64,000 nt of DNA from Mesocentrotus franciscanus. Taxonomy: Eukaryota; Echinodermata; Echinoidea; Camarodonta; Strongylocentrotidae. A program made the translations under genes and the position numbers. Shown in pieces: positions 1 through 13,900 of this stretch (positions are counted from its first letter, which is position 1; every line of letters starts with the position of its first letter). The stretch lies in the NCBI GenBank assembly GCA_037976565.1, contig CP137675.1, positions 2,675,323-2,739,322 on the forward strand, given 5' to 3'. The notes beneath the pieces are model-generated. The model was not told where the DNA came from. It did no database searches and was given only the letters and a program-made list of their open reading frames with translations.

Positions 1-1473
1 ATATCTGTTCCATTCTTTTAAAATCCAGACTAATCGACACTTCGAGTAACTGTGTGCACAAATCAAATATGAGTTATCCTTGGAGTGTGTGACATGCGTT
101 ACGCAAAGTGTGACATCACACATAAATGCCAGTTCATTCCCCATCTAATTTCATGTATAGATCTCAATTTAACAAAAAAATAACTTTCTCATACATTCTA
201 TTTCCGATTTTTCTAATACTCACACCAATCTCCAATTTAAAAAAAAACTTTTCTACTTCCTCTCAAGACAACTTTATATAAACGATTCATCCCTTAACTT
301 ATGCAAGGCTATCTCGTGAGTCATCTCTCGATTTCAATAACTTCTTGCTTTCCTCATCTCCCAGTCTCTTTTGCTTTAATATTCCTCGTTACTTCCTTCC
401 ATTTGAGCTCCCACTTGATTTCTCCACATCTCCCATATTCCAGTTCATGCATGCACTATTGCACTGTATCTATTCTTCAACTACAGGTAGATGCAAATAT
501 TACTCAAATCAATTATATAAATCTCACTCAGAATATACACAATTGACGAGAATTGCTTCAATCTATAATTTACATGTATTATTAATGGTTTTACAATGGC
601 TATGGTGATGAGATGTCTAGGTAATATGTTGATCATGTTGTTAAAATTGTGATACCTTGGTGCACCTTCTTGGTTTTAAAAACAGTATAATTTTATGTAT
701 TAAAGTAAGTTCATGCCTTGACATACCATAGAAGAAATCAATATTTTATATTTGATGCAGAATAATATTAATATTTGAAGATTAGAAACACAAACAGGTT
801 CCATAACCATTCAAGTGTTCCGAGAAAAAGTTTTAGCAAACTTTGTCCTTGATGTAAATTCATACTATAACGCTAGCGATCTCTCCGATCCAGTCCTCGC
901 CCCCCACTCAGTGTTATTTAGGGTACGCGTATGCTTGTTCCCTCCTTTGAAAGCACCCCTATCTCAGGGCTGCCAACATTTCTGAACCCCCTTTTCGCGT
1001 GCTTTGCCTGCCTTGGAGACCCTCTAAATCCGGAACACTGCTCAATGTAACCCCCTATGTATGATATTCAAGATATTTTATAACCCCTTAAAAAATTTCT
1101 CAGGAGTCCAAAGAGAGAGAGAGAGAAGAAAAAAAAAACCTTTTTCATATTGTATAAGCCCCTAATTAAATTTCTCAGGAATCCAAAGAGAGAGAGAGAG
1201 AGAGAGAAAACACCCCCTTTTAAAGAAATCTCCGGGTGAAAAGTCAAATACACCCCCTTTTTTTTACAATTCTCAGGCCGGACTTTGTCGCGAGAAAAGT
1301 ACCCCTTTACCGGAGATTTTGGGAACACGAATGCGGTCCCTCCGACCCCGGAGGTGGAGGGGGGATCCAGTCTAGACTCTCCGCACGCGGTTTCATTGGA
1401 ATTAATCGAGAAATGCCCTTCGCTATGCGCTAGCGTGTAAATAAAAAAATACGCGACCGGAAAGATGTTTGCG
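1..1473. other. 5' flank of copy A, repeat-rich, no gene seen
   Basis: This is AT-rich sequence with polypyrimidine and AG microsatellites. Between about 1050 and 1320 there is a degenerate repeat in which a run of C followed by T or A alternates with TTTCTCAGGA-type blocks and GA runs. I see no exon with coding character. Similarity to the flank of copy C starts only near 1474, so any upstream promoter of copy A lies in sequence unrelated to that of copy C. Confidence 0.5.
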
Positions 1474-1595
1474 GATATTCACACTGGATGGAACTGTCGG
1501 ATGAGAGTCCGCGGTATCCGGATGACAGTTGATTGAGAATACGTGTGGGAAATTAGAGTGTGGGATGTTGATGTTGCGGAGAATACTGGAGAAAA
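1474..1595 (+). promoter_or_regulatory. Putative 5' UTR/proximal promoter of copy A
   Basis: This stretch is clearly similar to 46480-46600 in front of copy C, including a block around 1500-1560. Similarity is lost upstream of about 1474. No TATA box or initiator could be assigned confidently. It is best read as 5' UTR or proximal promoter carried along in the duplication. Confidence 0.4.
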
Positions 1596-1671
1596 ATGGC
1601 AACATTAAAAGTGCTGAAACTGTTTTTATCAAATCTGTCTCTTTTCGTCTGTTTTCCGATATTGATACAAG
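1596..1671 (+). CDS. Copy A exon 1: signal peptide
   Basis: An ATG at 1596 opens 25 codons (MATLKVLKLFLSNLSLFVCF and onward), giving a basic start and a hydrophobic core typical of a secretory signal. The exon ends in phase 1 at a GTAGGT donor. The same exon occurs in copy C with two replacements (N13T, L15P). The start is chosen because it is the first Met before the hydrophobic segment and is conserved in both copies. Confidence 0.8.
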
Positions 1672-1896
1672 GTAGGTTGATTTCATCCATTCAAATTCAT
1701 CTTGGTGTGTGATTGTTTGTGTACATGGGTGATCATGACCGAGTCGATGATTTTATGAAAATGTCATCATGGTCATGTGAGCATACATATATATATATAT
1801 ATTTAAGGGGCGGTATACCTGAATTGTCAACAAAGTCAACTTTTCCGTTTTTACGCCCAACCTCTTGCGGTTTTTGTTTATAGCTCTAACAATTTA

Positions 1897-1931
<35 letters not shown>

Positions 1932-4900
1932 TGCACCCGACTTATTCTGAAAATAAGGGTGTTGACATTTTAAACCCCATGCATATCTTTGGTGTGTGTG
2001 TTTGTTTCTTTGTTTGATTCATTATTTTTTTTAATGCATTTTATAAGCAAAATGTCACCTCAATCTTGACTTCGTACATGTATATGAATTTCGTAGAAAA
2101 ATATTCCACATGCTTATAGTCATAAGATGTCACCTCTCCTGCAAAAATAGTTATCATAAGATTAAATATTATCACCAACCTATGATATGTGCAAAGTTTT
2201 TAAACTAATCGGAGGAAAAATGCCAAAATACATATGGTTTCAGATGTTGATGCTTTAAAAACTGGCTCCGTTCGTTTCGCTGAAACTCTGAACTTTGGCT
2301 TTGAAATGTCAGGAGTATTAAGAGCGCCTTATTTATATGTAATACCGTACACAGTTTTTATTTTGAAAGCAGAATATTTTTTAAACAATTATTTTAGTGA
2401 AAATAAGAATCTCAGGTGCCGCTCCCCGAAGTCACGATTATGGAAAAAATTCTTCTCGTTGCTCTAAATCGAAATTTAAAAAAGTATTTTGCTTATTAAA
2501 AATGAACCATTGAGAAAAGATTTATGTAGGGTCGCTAAGACTTAGTTCCGTATTATCGCATATACATTTGCTCGAGACTGTTATCTATCGTTCATATTCT
2601 CAAACTGCTCGAGATACATAATGAGCTGAGAAATCCTTCTGTTCAGAAATCGAAACTTACTATACCATATATACACCTACTATACTACATCTTAGTCTGG
2701 GGTAATTGGCTTTGATAACGTATGGGCCGATATGTGCAAAATAATATAAATATGTGTTTCATATTTGCCTATTGTTCATGCAAATGGACTCTGGCTTTAT
2801 TTGAGTAGAATTTGAACTATAAATTAAATGAAAATACTTCCGTTATTAAAAGCAAACTTTCAACGTACTTGGCCCTCCCCAGTGCTCCCTCAGTGATCGT
2901 GCTACAAGGTTGTGATCTACGTCGATCATGTTTTTTTTTTTTTGTTTTTTTTTTTGGGGGTCAGTTACCGTATGTTTACTATTGTCCTTGAAAGAAAAAA
3001 AGTGCAATGCTTGAAGGGACAAAATCCCGGTCCTTTTCAAGTTATACACAGTTAATTTCCTATTCAGAAGTACTTGATGGCGTGAGAAATGCTTGTTTAA
3101 TGTGAGATGTCTGTTTGCTTGCTTCCAGTGTCGGTGATTCGGGGGTTTCCCCATTTGTATTTGTTTTAATGTTATCAGGGTATTCATGGGAATGATTAGA
3201 CTTCTTGCTCAGGTGCTACATGCACTGCCTCGCATCAAATATATATAAACATCTCATAACCAGACGCATAATAAAACATGAAATCATTATGTCCGCGATC
3301 ATCACAGACTGGGTTTTGACCAGTGTATTACAATGGGTAGAGATTTTTTTTAAATGATTCCATAGGACTTACTTCTGATGAAGGTTGGGTGATCAGAAAT
3401 GATCTGAATGTCATACTGAAAAACATGGCTTAGGTAATGTGTTTTGTGAAAACAGGTACACTGTAGAAGCATTTAATTAGTTGTCAGTTCAGAGAATTGC
3501 AACACATTTTGCAACAATTTCTTCCCCACTGTAATAAAGCGAATATTTAAAGATGGCATAATCTATAAATGAAGCTCAAACATGAACATGGACTGATTTA
3601 ATAAGAATGGAATTATACCATAAAGTTCATTTGGATTTATCACGGTTACAATATTATTATTTGTACTTTTTTTCTATAGTAAAGAACCCTGATAAGACAA
3701 CAATATTCGATTAAGCATGATATAGTCGTACTCGAGTGGCTTAAAAACAGGACTGGAGATTGGAAAGTCGTGGGTGCGAGTCCTTTCAGAAAGACAATCT
3801 TTAATCGCCACTCTTCTCCCAAGTGTTAAATCGGTACAACTATAAAGGAATTCCTTGAATGCTGTGAGCACCGAAATCGGTAGCCTAGCCGTGGTATACA
3901 GGAGCGCATTGAGCACCTTACTTGGTGGATCGGTGCACGCGCTATGGAAATACGCAATATTATTAAAATTATACTTTCCGTTCGTATTTGAAACGTTAGT
4001 TTTCCCAAAGGGGCTTGCCCTCACATGCCTTGCTTCTCAATAGGCCATCAATTGATTTAGATTTTGGTTATTCTACAGTAACTTATGTTATTGTTTAAGT
4101 GATTGCATATAGTACATATAAGTTACTTGATGGTTTTAAATCCAAAATGCATGTGGAAAATGAAAATGAGTTTAGACTTACAGTAAACAACTGCATTATT
4201 CATACCCCTTGTAATTGTCTTTTCTTTTCATAACTCAAGAATGAAAGGTGGATTGGATGAATTAGGGCCTTTGTTATATACTCGTTGATGTATAAGGTTT
4301 AATATGTCACATTCTCAAGAAACATAGTTGGGACAAATCATTTTTTTACATACTTAAAAAAGGCAAACTTGGTATGAGTATGAATAATTTAGTTGTTAAC
4401 CGTATACTGTAAAAAAAAAAAAAAAATCCCCTCTTGGTATTCCAGGTGAGGTTGTTCATATCACAGTGCTGACAGTGGGATACACCAATGTAGATACATC
4501 TAGCCGTTTGGAGTATCAATGTTACCCCAGTGAACCAGATAGAGATGCTTCACTATCATTTGGTCGATCAGTACCCATAACAACAAACAGATCACCACCA
4601 GAAGATGAGCCACACTATTCATCTTCATTCAGATTGGTGAGATTCCCTACAGGAGATGGATGGGATAGTGATGGTTTCGGTCCTTTCTACTGTGAGGCTT
4701 CTAAACCTGATCAAGATGTTACAAGGGTTACTACATTTTTCCAACGAAATGACGGTAAGATTATTATTCCATTCATCATAATAAGTATAGGAATTCCTTA
4801 TTTTTAAAGATGTATTCTTCAATTGTAGACTATACATGATATGTGTTGTATCTTCTGATATACTTCATGTATAATCCTCATTGAAAACGATGCGATACTG

Positions 4901-7900
4901 TGGAAATATTTTGCGTTGAGTACAGAGACTTTAAACTGCAAGACGGTTTACTGAGGATGCAGGAGCGAGAGTGATTCAATAAAATTGCTCCGCTTATGAC
5001 GCATTCACACTCGTTGAAGATTAATGCTTGAGAATGGCTATATTACAAAGGCTAGATATTTCACATGTATAATGTCAATGAATCTAGAGATTCTAAGTTT
5101 TAGACTTAAATAGCACAAGTTGAGCCTGAAACAAGTCCAGTTGTGTTGATGCTGTTTATAATTATGTACATTCAAATGTTCAAAGGAAAGTCCAAATTGA
5201 TTTTTACATGCAACACACTATTTGCCAAGTTATAATCTTGGAAATGATCTCAACTTGTAATTGAAAAAAAATCAACAGTGAAATAAAAGAATGCAAAAGC
5301 CTATAACAGCATACGGTTTCCTCAAGTGAGTAAATTACTAAATAGCTACGAGTGCGCGTGACCTGTAGGTACCATATGTAATGCATTAAAGTTTTTTTAT
5401 TTGTTTGACTTATCATCCCTTTTAACAGCAAAATTCATATCAAGTAATGAATCGTTTACAAAGACAGTTAATGTGAATGACACTGGAGTGATGATCAGCA
5501 TGATTAGGCGTTACGATCCAGAGGCAAGTGACAACGTGATTACTTGGAGGAAAGATGGAAGTGAGGTTCTTACATCATTTAATGGGTATACTCAGATCAG
5601 CATCCCAAACCCAGTCCAGACATCAGACCAAGGAATCTATGAGATCTACTATGATAACGAGAGGAATCAAAATAGAGGAGGACTGTACAGACTCATCGTC
5701 AGAGGTACATGTTAAAGATACTATGTCCCTTTTGCAGCCAACATCAAATTCTGTAGAACTTTGCAGGAATTATGAATATGTCATGTATGGACGTCCTATC
5801 TGTGAAATTTAAACGTTAGCAGTGTCCTAATATTCAAATTATGCAAGGAAACCCGTTTACTTGCTAGACTTCACTGTCAGATGCTATTGAGTGACTGACT
5901 GGCTTTTTTCATCTTTGGTAATAACATACATAAAATGAGCTGTAAAGGGTACATGAGCATTTGTCTACATCAATAACCCACTTCTTGTAATGGCCAAAAT
6001 TAAACTGATTGAATCTTTGCGCAGCATAAAACGTACGACCATTCGGTACAATGGTCTGAAAAAAATCAGACTATTACTTACTGGCTCTATAGCTCCTAAG
6101 TCGATTCGACAACTAATAGTCGTTATTTTCCCACTTAAAGACATTTTCAAGCCCCAAGGGAAGTTCTAAATTAGTATTGTCTTTCAAATGCCGTTGGAAT
6201 TTAACCTTTTCATTTTTTTTGGCCTGCAAATGGGACTAGTACCTTTAGGTGTATTCGTGCTAAATTCAGACTGGGCTTCTTGAGCGGGGTCATTTGTTCT
6301 CCAAGATAAAATTGTTTGTTATGATGCATGTAAACAAGTTTTGCTTCATATTTTGCCCAAAAATATTTATTTTAGATTGGTTGGATTATGCAAGTTACAT
6401 GATGATGATCTTTACAAATCCATTCATATTTTTATATTAAAGAATAAATGGATGTGAACATTATTTTCTGTAAATTGTTAGTTTAGAGCATTCTGGTAGA
6501 TGATGTCCAAGTCTGATCTTTTGGGCTGACACATCACCGTAAGATGGACAGCTTGTTCCCCTTTGCAAATTTAATTTCAAAAGATGTATGAATTATTAAA
6601 ATGATGAAATCCAGGTGTAACTGCATGTCATAATCTGGGATGTGATTTGTACAGAGGTGTAGTTCAAAATTCCCTGTAAATATATTCAGAATGTAACAGA
6701 GCCCGGCCAACGAAATACACTCTACGTTCGAGAACTTTATTGTTTAACCAACTTTTCAATTGTCTACTTCAATTGTTTTTTAGCCTGCATATCTGCTATC
6801 TATTCTTATCTTTTTTTTAAAGGTAATCTTTAGTAACATGTATTTTACATAATAATTTTTTACTCTCCCTATCTCATATTAGAATGCCCTGCTGTTAAGT
6901 GGGGTCCCCCTGAGTGTTATGGTATCTGTGATAAATGCTACAATGGTGGAGTCTGTGATGACAAGTCTGGTCTATGTATCTGTCCTAACAACTTCAAGGG
7001 ACCGAATTGTTTAGAAAGTAAGTAGGCCTGTAGAACTTCATGTGGAATGAAGTTTTTGAGCGTCAAGTAATGCCTGGCTGGAATGCTCCCCAGGGAGTGG
7101 AGATTGTGCACGCAGTGTGTGCGGGTAAGCACTACATCCAATGACCGTGGTAATAGTATGTAAAGCGCTTAGATACATCGTATTAAGCGCTATATAAAAG
7201 CTGAATATTATTATTATTATTCATCTTTATCTCTTAATAGATGAATTGAGGAAGGCATTTCTTGACTTATTACATTGTAAATGAACAGAGTAATGTACAT
7301 ATATTTTGAATGTTCATTTCAAATATTATTCTACCTGCCGAGGAGATAGAGAAATCAGAATAGTATTATACATCATGTATTTTTCAAATTTAATATATGT
7401 ACAGGAATCGTTTGCAAGAATAATGTTAATTTATGATTTATAATTCTGTTTATAACGTATTATCTCTCATGTATTATTAACAGTCTGCTGTATAACTTGA
7501 AATGACTAAGTTTGTAAACTGACCCTCTCTGCCAGAGCTGCGGGTCATTCTACATGTACATGTATATACACTGTACATCACTGTACAATACAAAACATTA
7601 ATGAAAAGTAATGAGCAGGGGAAAAAATTTGCTTTTGTTTCTTATTCCTTAATACCATATGAAATGTCTAAATAATGCCTAAATAAATGTCTCAACAAAT
7701 AATTTTGTATGATCGACGAACTTTGCTATCCATGGAATGGGAGGGCTTTATTTAATGTAGTAAAAACTATTATTTTTAAAAAGCATTAGACACCATTGAT
7801 AATTTGCAAAGGTGATTACAGGAAAGCATCTATATGTGAAAATTATCTAATGAAATTTTATTTCTTATGTAATTCTTTAAGGTTTTGATTCAACAATGCA

Positions 7901-10900
7901 ATTACATGTATTTTTTTCTTCAGTTTGTAGAACTGATGGTGGAAATCGATTTGGGTTGAACTGCGAGTTTCGATGTTCATATCGCTATGATGATCCCTCA
8001 CAATCATGTCATGGGGTTCTTTTTTGCCTACCTGATCCTTATGGATGTTTATGTGACGTCGGTGCTCATGGTCTTGCATGTAACACACGTAAGTCTTCCG
8101 ATAGTCTATTAATTGTGCTCAAGTTATAATAGTGAAAACACATGAATTATGTATCTAGAAGGCTTAAAAGTATTATATACATGTACATCAACAATTCTCA
8201 GAAAATCGTATTTTTTCTTGGAATATCAAAAGCACATACCATGATATGGCTAGATTCATGAGTGAGGTCATGCGCTACTCAGTGGAGAAGAGAACAATAA
8301 GAAGAAGAAGGAAAAGGAGAAGAAGAAGAAGAAGAAGGAAAAGGAGAAGAAGAAGAAGAAGAAAAAAAAGGAGGAGGAGGAGGATGAGAAGGAGAAGAAG
8401 AGGATAAATTAATAAGAAGAAATTATTGTAACATGCACAACATTTCTTTCTGATGAATGTATTGTATCTGTCCATCCTGATTTTGTATTTTGAATTCTAT
8501 TACAGTATGTACTAATGGTACATATGGTCCAGGATGTTCACAGACATGTCAATGTGCAGTAGGGTCATCATGTAACATTTATAGTGGAATATGTACAGGT
8601 GGATGTCAGACTGGTTGGTCTGGGGACAACTGTCAAAGTAAGTCATGATCAGCAATGATAATAATAGTATGACATAAATGCTTTCCCCAAATAAGATAAA
8701 TCAGAATTGTACATGTACACTACAGCTTTGTGATTTTTGTAATTGTGTTATTTTGTCATTTGTTAACCCCATTGCCTACAGGACCCTGTGTTATACCTGT
8801 GTGGAATACGATAATTCAGTTGTCAATGGGTTAACTTAAAGTTATTATATTTTGTATTTTTGTAGACAAACCCACTCTTAACCTGTGTTTTGGGAACAAC
8901 TTCTCTCATATATTCCATTTGCATGTAGGGACTATTAGATTTGCACGACGAGAACGTGGTCTGCTACGTGGACATCCTTTTAAGGCAATGTGACGTCCTT
9001 TTAAGGCAAGACTCAGTTAAAAATGTTAACGTAGCAGTCCACGTTCTCGTCGTGCAAATCTAGAGGTCCCTAGTAATAGACGACTGGACGACTTCATTGG
9101 ATAACTTGTTAGCACCAGGCTAATCTGCCACGAGGTCCATTTCATGTTTTTTAATAGTGGAGATTATTTCTTTCTAAAAAATACACGAATTTATTTAGTG
9201 AAGCCACTGTTAAATTCAAGAATATGTGTAATAATTGAAATCAATAGATTAAACAAATGTAATCACTAGTTGCAAAGAAAATATATTTATAATGACAACA
9301 ATTATATTCTGTGGACTTCTGAGTGCTTGTTGAATTGTTGTTTACAATATTCTTTTTATCATCCCCAGTTCCAGATGAATGTGAATACGGTTACTATGGA
9401 TCTAATTGCACTGATAAATGTCATTGCTTGAATGATGAACAATGTGGTAAAGATACTGGAGAGTGCCCTGAGCAGAAGTGTGCGCTAGGTTACAAAGTAC
9501 GCAGTGGCCAGGTCCAATGTCAAGGTAAAATACTATATTTCAATAAAGGGTGTTGAATTTTCCATATCAATTCCTATTCATTTTTCTCCAGACTACATAC
9601 AACATGTACATCAAGTATGGTTCAGTGTGCATGACACACCAGGATTTTTAATTATGTACACATGTATGAACACTCATAAATCCATGTACATGTATGTATA
9701 TTGGTCATATCAACCATATATAATTATATATACAAACATAGCGCTGTGATAGTAAATACATGTTTATACATGTATACTCTGGAGGGGGATTCTAGTATAC
9801 AAATATTGACTGCTTTGAAGGGCATGGTTGAAACTATTGCCCAAGGTGATCTTGAAACTGTACTCTGCCCCTGAACACACTTGAGTTCATTAAATTATGA
9901 CCCTCCAAATTAGCAGTCATTCTTTGTTATATGATACCATTGTGTCCTGTCATTCTACACTAACCAAGTTCTTAGCTTCGACCCTTAGTGACCTGGCTCT
10001 AACCCTAAACCTAACCTAACCTAAAACCCAATTGCAATCCGAGCCCTAACCCATACATTTGATGAAATACAGCTCAGAATAATTGTCCTAGGAGCAAACG
10101 TCTGGTCTCCGTAAAATAGATCTTAAAGGGAGTGTAGCTTGGCAAATACTGATTAACGTCATCTACGTCTTCTTTTGGACAACTGCACGTAAACGAATGG
10201 ACTTGATTAACGGTAGTCAGCGACTTAATCTCTACATGGTCAGCGTTCGCGAAACAGACCGAAGTGGTCGTATTACCAGATTGGCCCCGAGTCAGGCCAC
10301 GGGAAAGACACGTAGTCTCATCAGGCTACACTCCCTTTAAGGCATCACACAACAATCCTCTGTAGTATTCTGTAGCAGAGAGAAAGAGCTGTATCCTAGT
10401 TGTGAAAAGTTATTGTTCTAAAATGAAGAGTTGCAGCCAGCATGGTGAGCTGTCCACCTGAGAGTGGTAATCAAGAGAACAGCAGATCTAGAGGTGGTCC
10501 CTGAACAGCTGGCTCCAACAGATTTCTAGTAGTACTGGATGTTTACTTGTAATCAGCAATAGATTGCTGATCAACGATGACAAGACAGAGTTCCTCATCA
10601 TTGGCACGCGTCAGCAATGCAGAAGATCAACATCCCCCACATCAGGATCGGCTATACTGATATCTTTCCTGCATCTCATGTCCAGAACTTGGGTTGGATG
10701 TTTGATTAGAACATGACCATGAATCAACATGTCCTGATGACATGCAAGGCAGCCTTCTTCCAATTTTACAACATCCTTCGAATTCGCAAGTATCTATAGA
10801 CCAGAGATCATTACTAATTACTCTTATCCATGCCTTCCTCACCAGCCGCTTGGATTACTGTAATGGTCTACTATATGGTGCCACTACAACCCACATTGAG

Positions 10901-13900
10901 AAACTACAGCGAATTCCAAATGCTGCCGCCAGACTTGCCACAGGTTCACCCAAGTTCTGTCACATAAAACCTATCCTTCGTCAATTGAACTTGCTACCCA
11001 TCAGGTCACGGATTCAATACGAAATACTTCTTCTCACCTTCAAATGCATCCACGGTCTTGCTCCTCCCTACCTATCTGAACTTATAACTATCAGGCAACC
11101 ATCCCGCTACTCCCTTCGCTCCTCTCAAGGCATCACGCTGAACCACCCATCTCCCAAGATGTTACCCACACTTGGTGTAAGAGCCGTCACAACTGCTGCT
11201 CCCAAACTACTCCCATAAATAACCTACCGATATCTCTCCTCAACCAACAGTCTGTCAATACCTTCAACAAATTTCTCAAAACTCACCTCTTCTGTTTACA
11301 ATATAACTGTAAAGCGCATTTGAGCATGTATATATGGAAAATGCGCTAAATAAATACATTATTATTATTATTATTATTATTAAAGTTAAACTTACTCACA
11401 AAGACGTGAGCCAGGAGAAAATCGAATAATTTCACCTGATGGAAATGATTTAATTTTTGTGTTTACAACCCTACTTCCAGTAGATCCCAGCCAAATTTAT
11501 CTTCGGCTTTGGTTTTCAGGTGTAATCATTGTCCAGATGTTTCCAATATACTCAATTTTTGTTTTTATGTTTTTCAGAGTGTGAAGGGGGTACCTTTGGT
11601 TTGGATTGTCTTCAGCAATGTCATTGTGCTCCAGATGCTTGCGAGACGGAGAGGGGTCTTTGCAAGGGACAGTGCCTTGATAGCTGGATTGAACCATACT
11701 GTCAAAGTAATTATAGCCAGCAAACTGTATTCTGTTTTTTGTCTTCTTGTTTTTGTCTTCTTCAACCTCAGAGTGCATATAGAACTATGTGTGCATGTAT
11801 TTCATTTTGTTTAGCTGTAGTTCACAATCTTGCTCAATCAACTTGTGGAGCAAGTACTTTTACTTCAGTTTAAGCTAATTTAATTGTATAGCACCAAGAG
11901 TATCAGTACCTGGCGGATACCGGCACTATATAAATATCCATTATTATTATTTTTTGGTTGTTGTTGTTGTTGTTGCAGACACTTGTACATATAAGTATAC
12001 AAACTCTTTTGTATTGTTTCTCTTCATGCAAATGTTTAGTCCAATATATATATATTTATGAATTTTCTCCTACGCTATACGTGCAGTAAGTGGAAGTGTA
12101 ATGTAAAATTTGAAGAAAAAAAATCTTTTCTCCTCCAAATGATTATCTGTTATTGGATAATCTTTTGTTTTCTTCAAGTGGATAGACATCATGATTAATA
12201 ATAGTGAGTGTTTTTTTTTTGCCAGGAGTATTGCATTGATATGCATTAAGCAATTAGAGTTTGAACAAAATAATCAGATTAAGACTTCCCTTGTTTAGGT
12301 ACACATGCATGTACATGTACAAGTGTATTGCATATCATTATATTATCTTCTTGCTTAGTTCTTGATAGTATAATGCTAATATTATGAAATGACTGGGTTG
12401 CAATCTTGTATTGCTCTTCTCTTGAAATGTAAAGTTGTATATAATAATTCGTATTTTTGCTTGGTTTTTGACAGGAATATCAAGATTATCAGTAATTGGA
12501 TATTCTTTCGAATTCTTTCGAATAATCGAATTCATTCTTGGTAATGATTAGTTAATGTTTTACAAAGTAAATGTAGGATTCGTTTGTCAGATTTTGAATG
12601 AAATGATTGAGTTAGAATTTTCTGTGTGTGATGTGTTGATGTGCATAATTTAGTGTTTAATATCTGGTTTAATTCTTGACAGGAATATCAAGATTCCGGG
12701 TTCCAGTGAGAGTGAACCCATATCAACCATCTAGCTTCACATGTTATGTTGAGGGTATCCCATTTCCCGATGCATCCTCAGTTGATCTTTACAGACAGAC
12801 TGGAAGCATCAATGACAAGACAGGAATCACCAGGAGATCAAGCACTGTCTCAGGGTCAGAACGGGCTGTTGTCTTTGATGTTGATAGTGTTTTTCCACAG
12901 GAATATGGGGAATACGTTTGCATTCTATATGTTGAAAACACCGGCTATCCCAGTACGCCCGTTACTAAAGCAACATATGGTGAGCAAACTGCGTGACATC
13001 GCTTTACTCTATACTGTACTTCTGTGAGATACGTGTGTTTAGAAGCAGGAATTCACTATCTTTAAATGCAGAAGCATTCTCAGCCACATTGTCAGCATAC
13101 AGGGTTACAGGGAATTTGTTAGGTTTTTTATGTGTACTTTAGTAAATTTTATTTACATGTTGACTTGATGGAAGAAAATTGGATCATAGGTGTGTCATTG
13201 ATTTTGACGGTTGTGTCAATAAATTGTATTATTTATTTCTGTCTCTTTTCCTTTTTGTCAGTTCTGCCAGTCATAGAGAAAGCACCAGTGATAGTGAGCA
13301 CCACATCAACTACAGTAGGTCTTCGATGGAATACATGGTCTGAAGAAGATGACATAGGTGATCCTCCTCTGGTAGGATATGATGTCTTTGTCAAGAAGGA
13401 TGGTGACTGGGTAACGGATCAGAGAGTAGACCAACTCACAACATCAGCCATTGTTAGTAACCTGACACCCGACACAGATTACAGGTTTCGTGTAGCAGCA
13501 GTGAGGGACGGAGCAGGTGGAACAGGACCTTTGTCTCCTAAGAACAACACAATAACTCTCTGTAGAAGTAAGTTATGTTCAGAAAATAAATAATTGAATC
13601 TGCCAAGGGTTCGTAAACATTTTGAAGATGCTTATTTTTCAATTCACATTTATCTACAAGAACATACATTATTACATTATAAGTAAATTATTTGTAATTA
13701 CATTTGTGATATTTATGCTCTTTTCAATGATTGAAGGCTTTTAACTTATCTAGTTCTGTGAGTAAAATCTGTCTCATAGAGACATTTGTATTTCCATTCT
13801 ATACATTCTCCTTTTCTTCTATCTTTCTAAAATTTGAAACAGAAAATTTCTTCTATAAAATATGCATTTCCCAATATGTTTACAGTATCCTTCGTTGTGT

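Noticed and set aside
11985..12140. Extra exon after a TTGTTGCAG acceptor between EGF5 and Ig3
   Set aside because: The translated sequence has no EGF cysteine pattern, no convincing donor and no domain.
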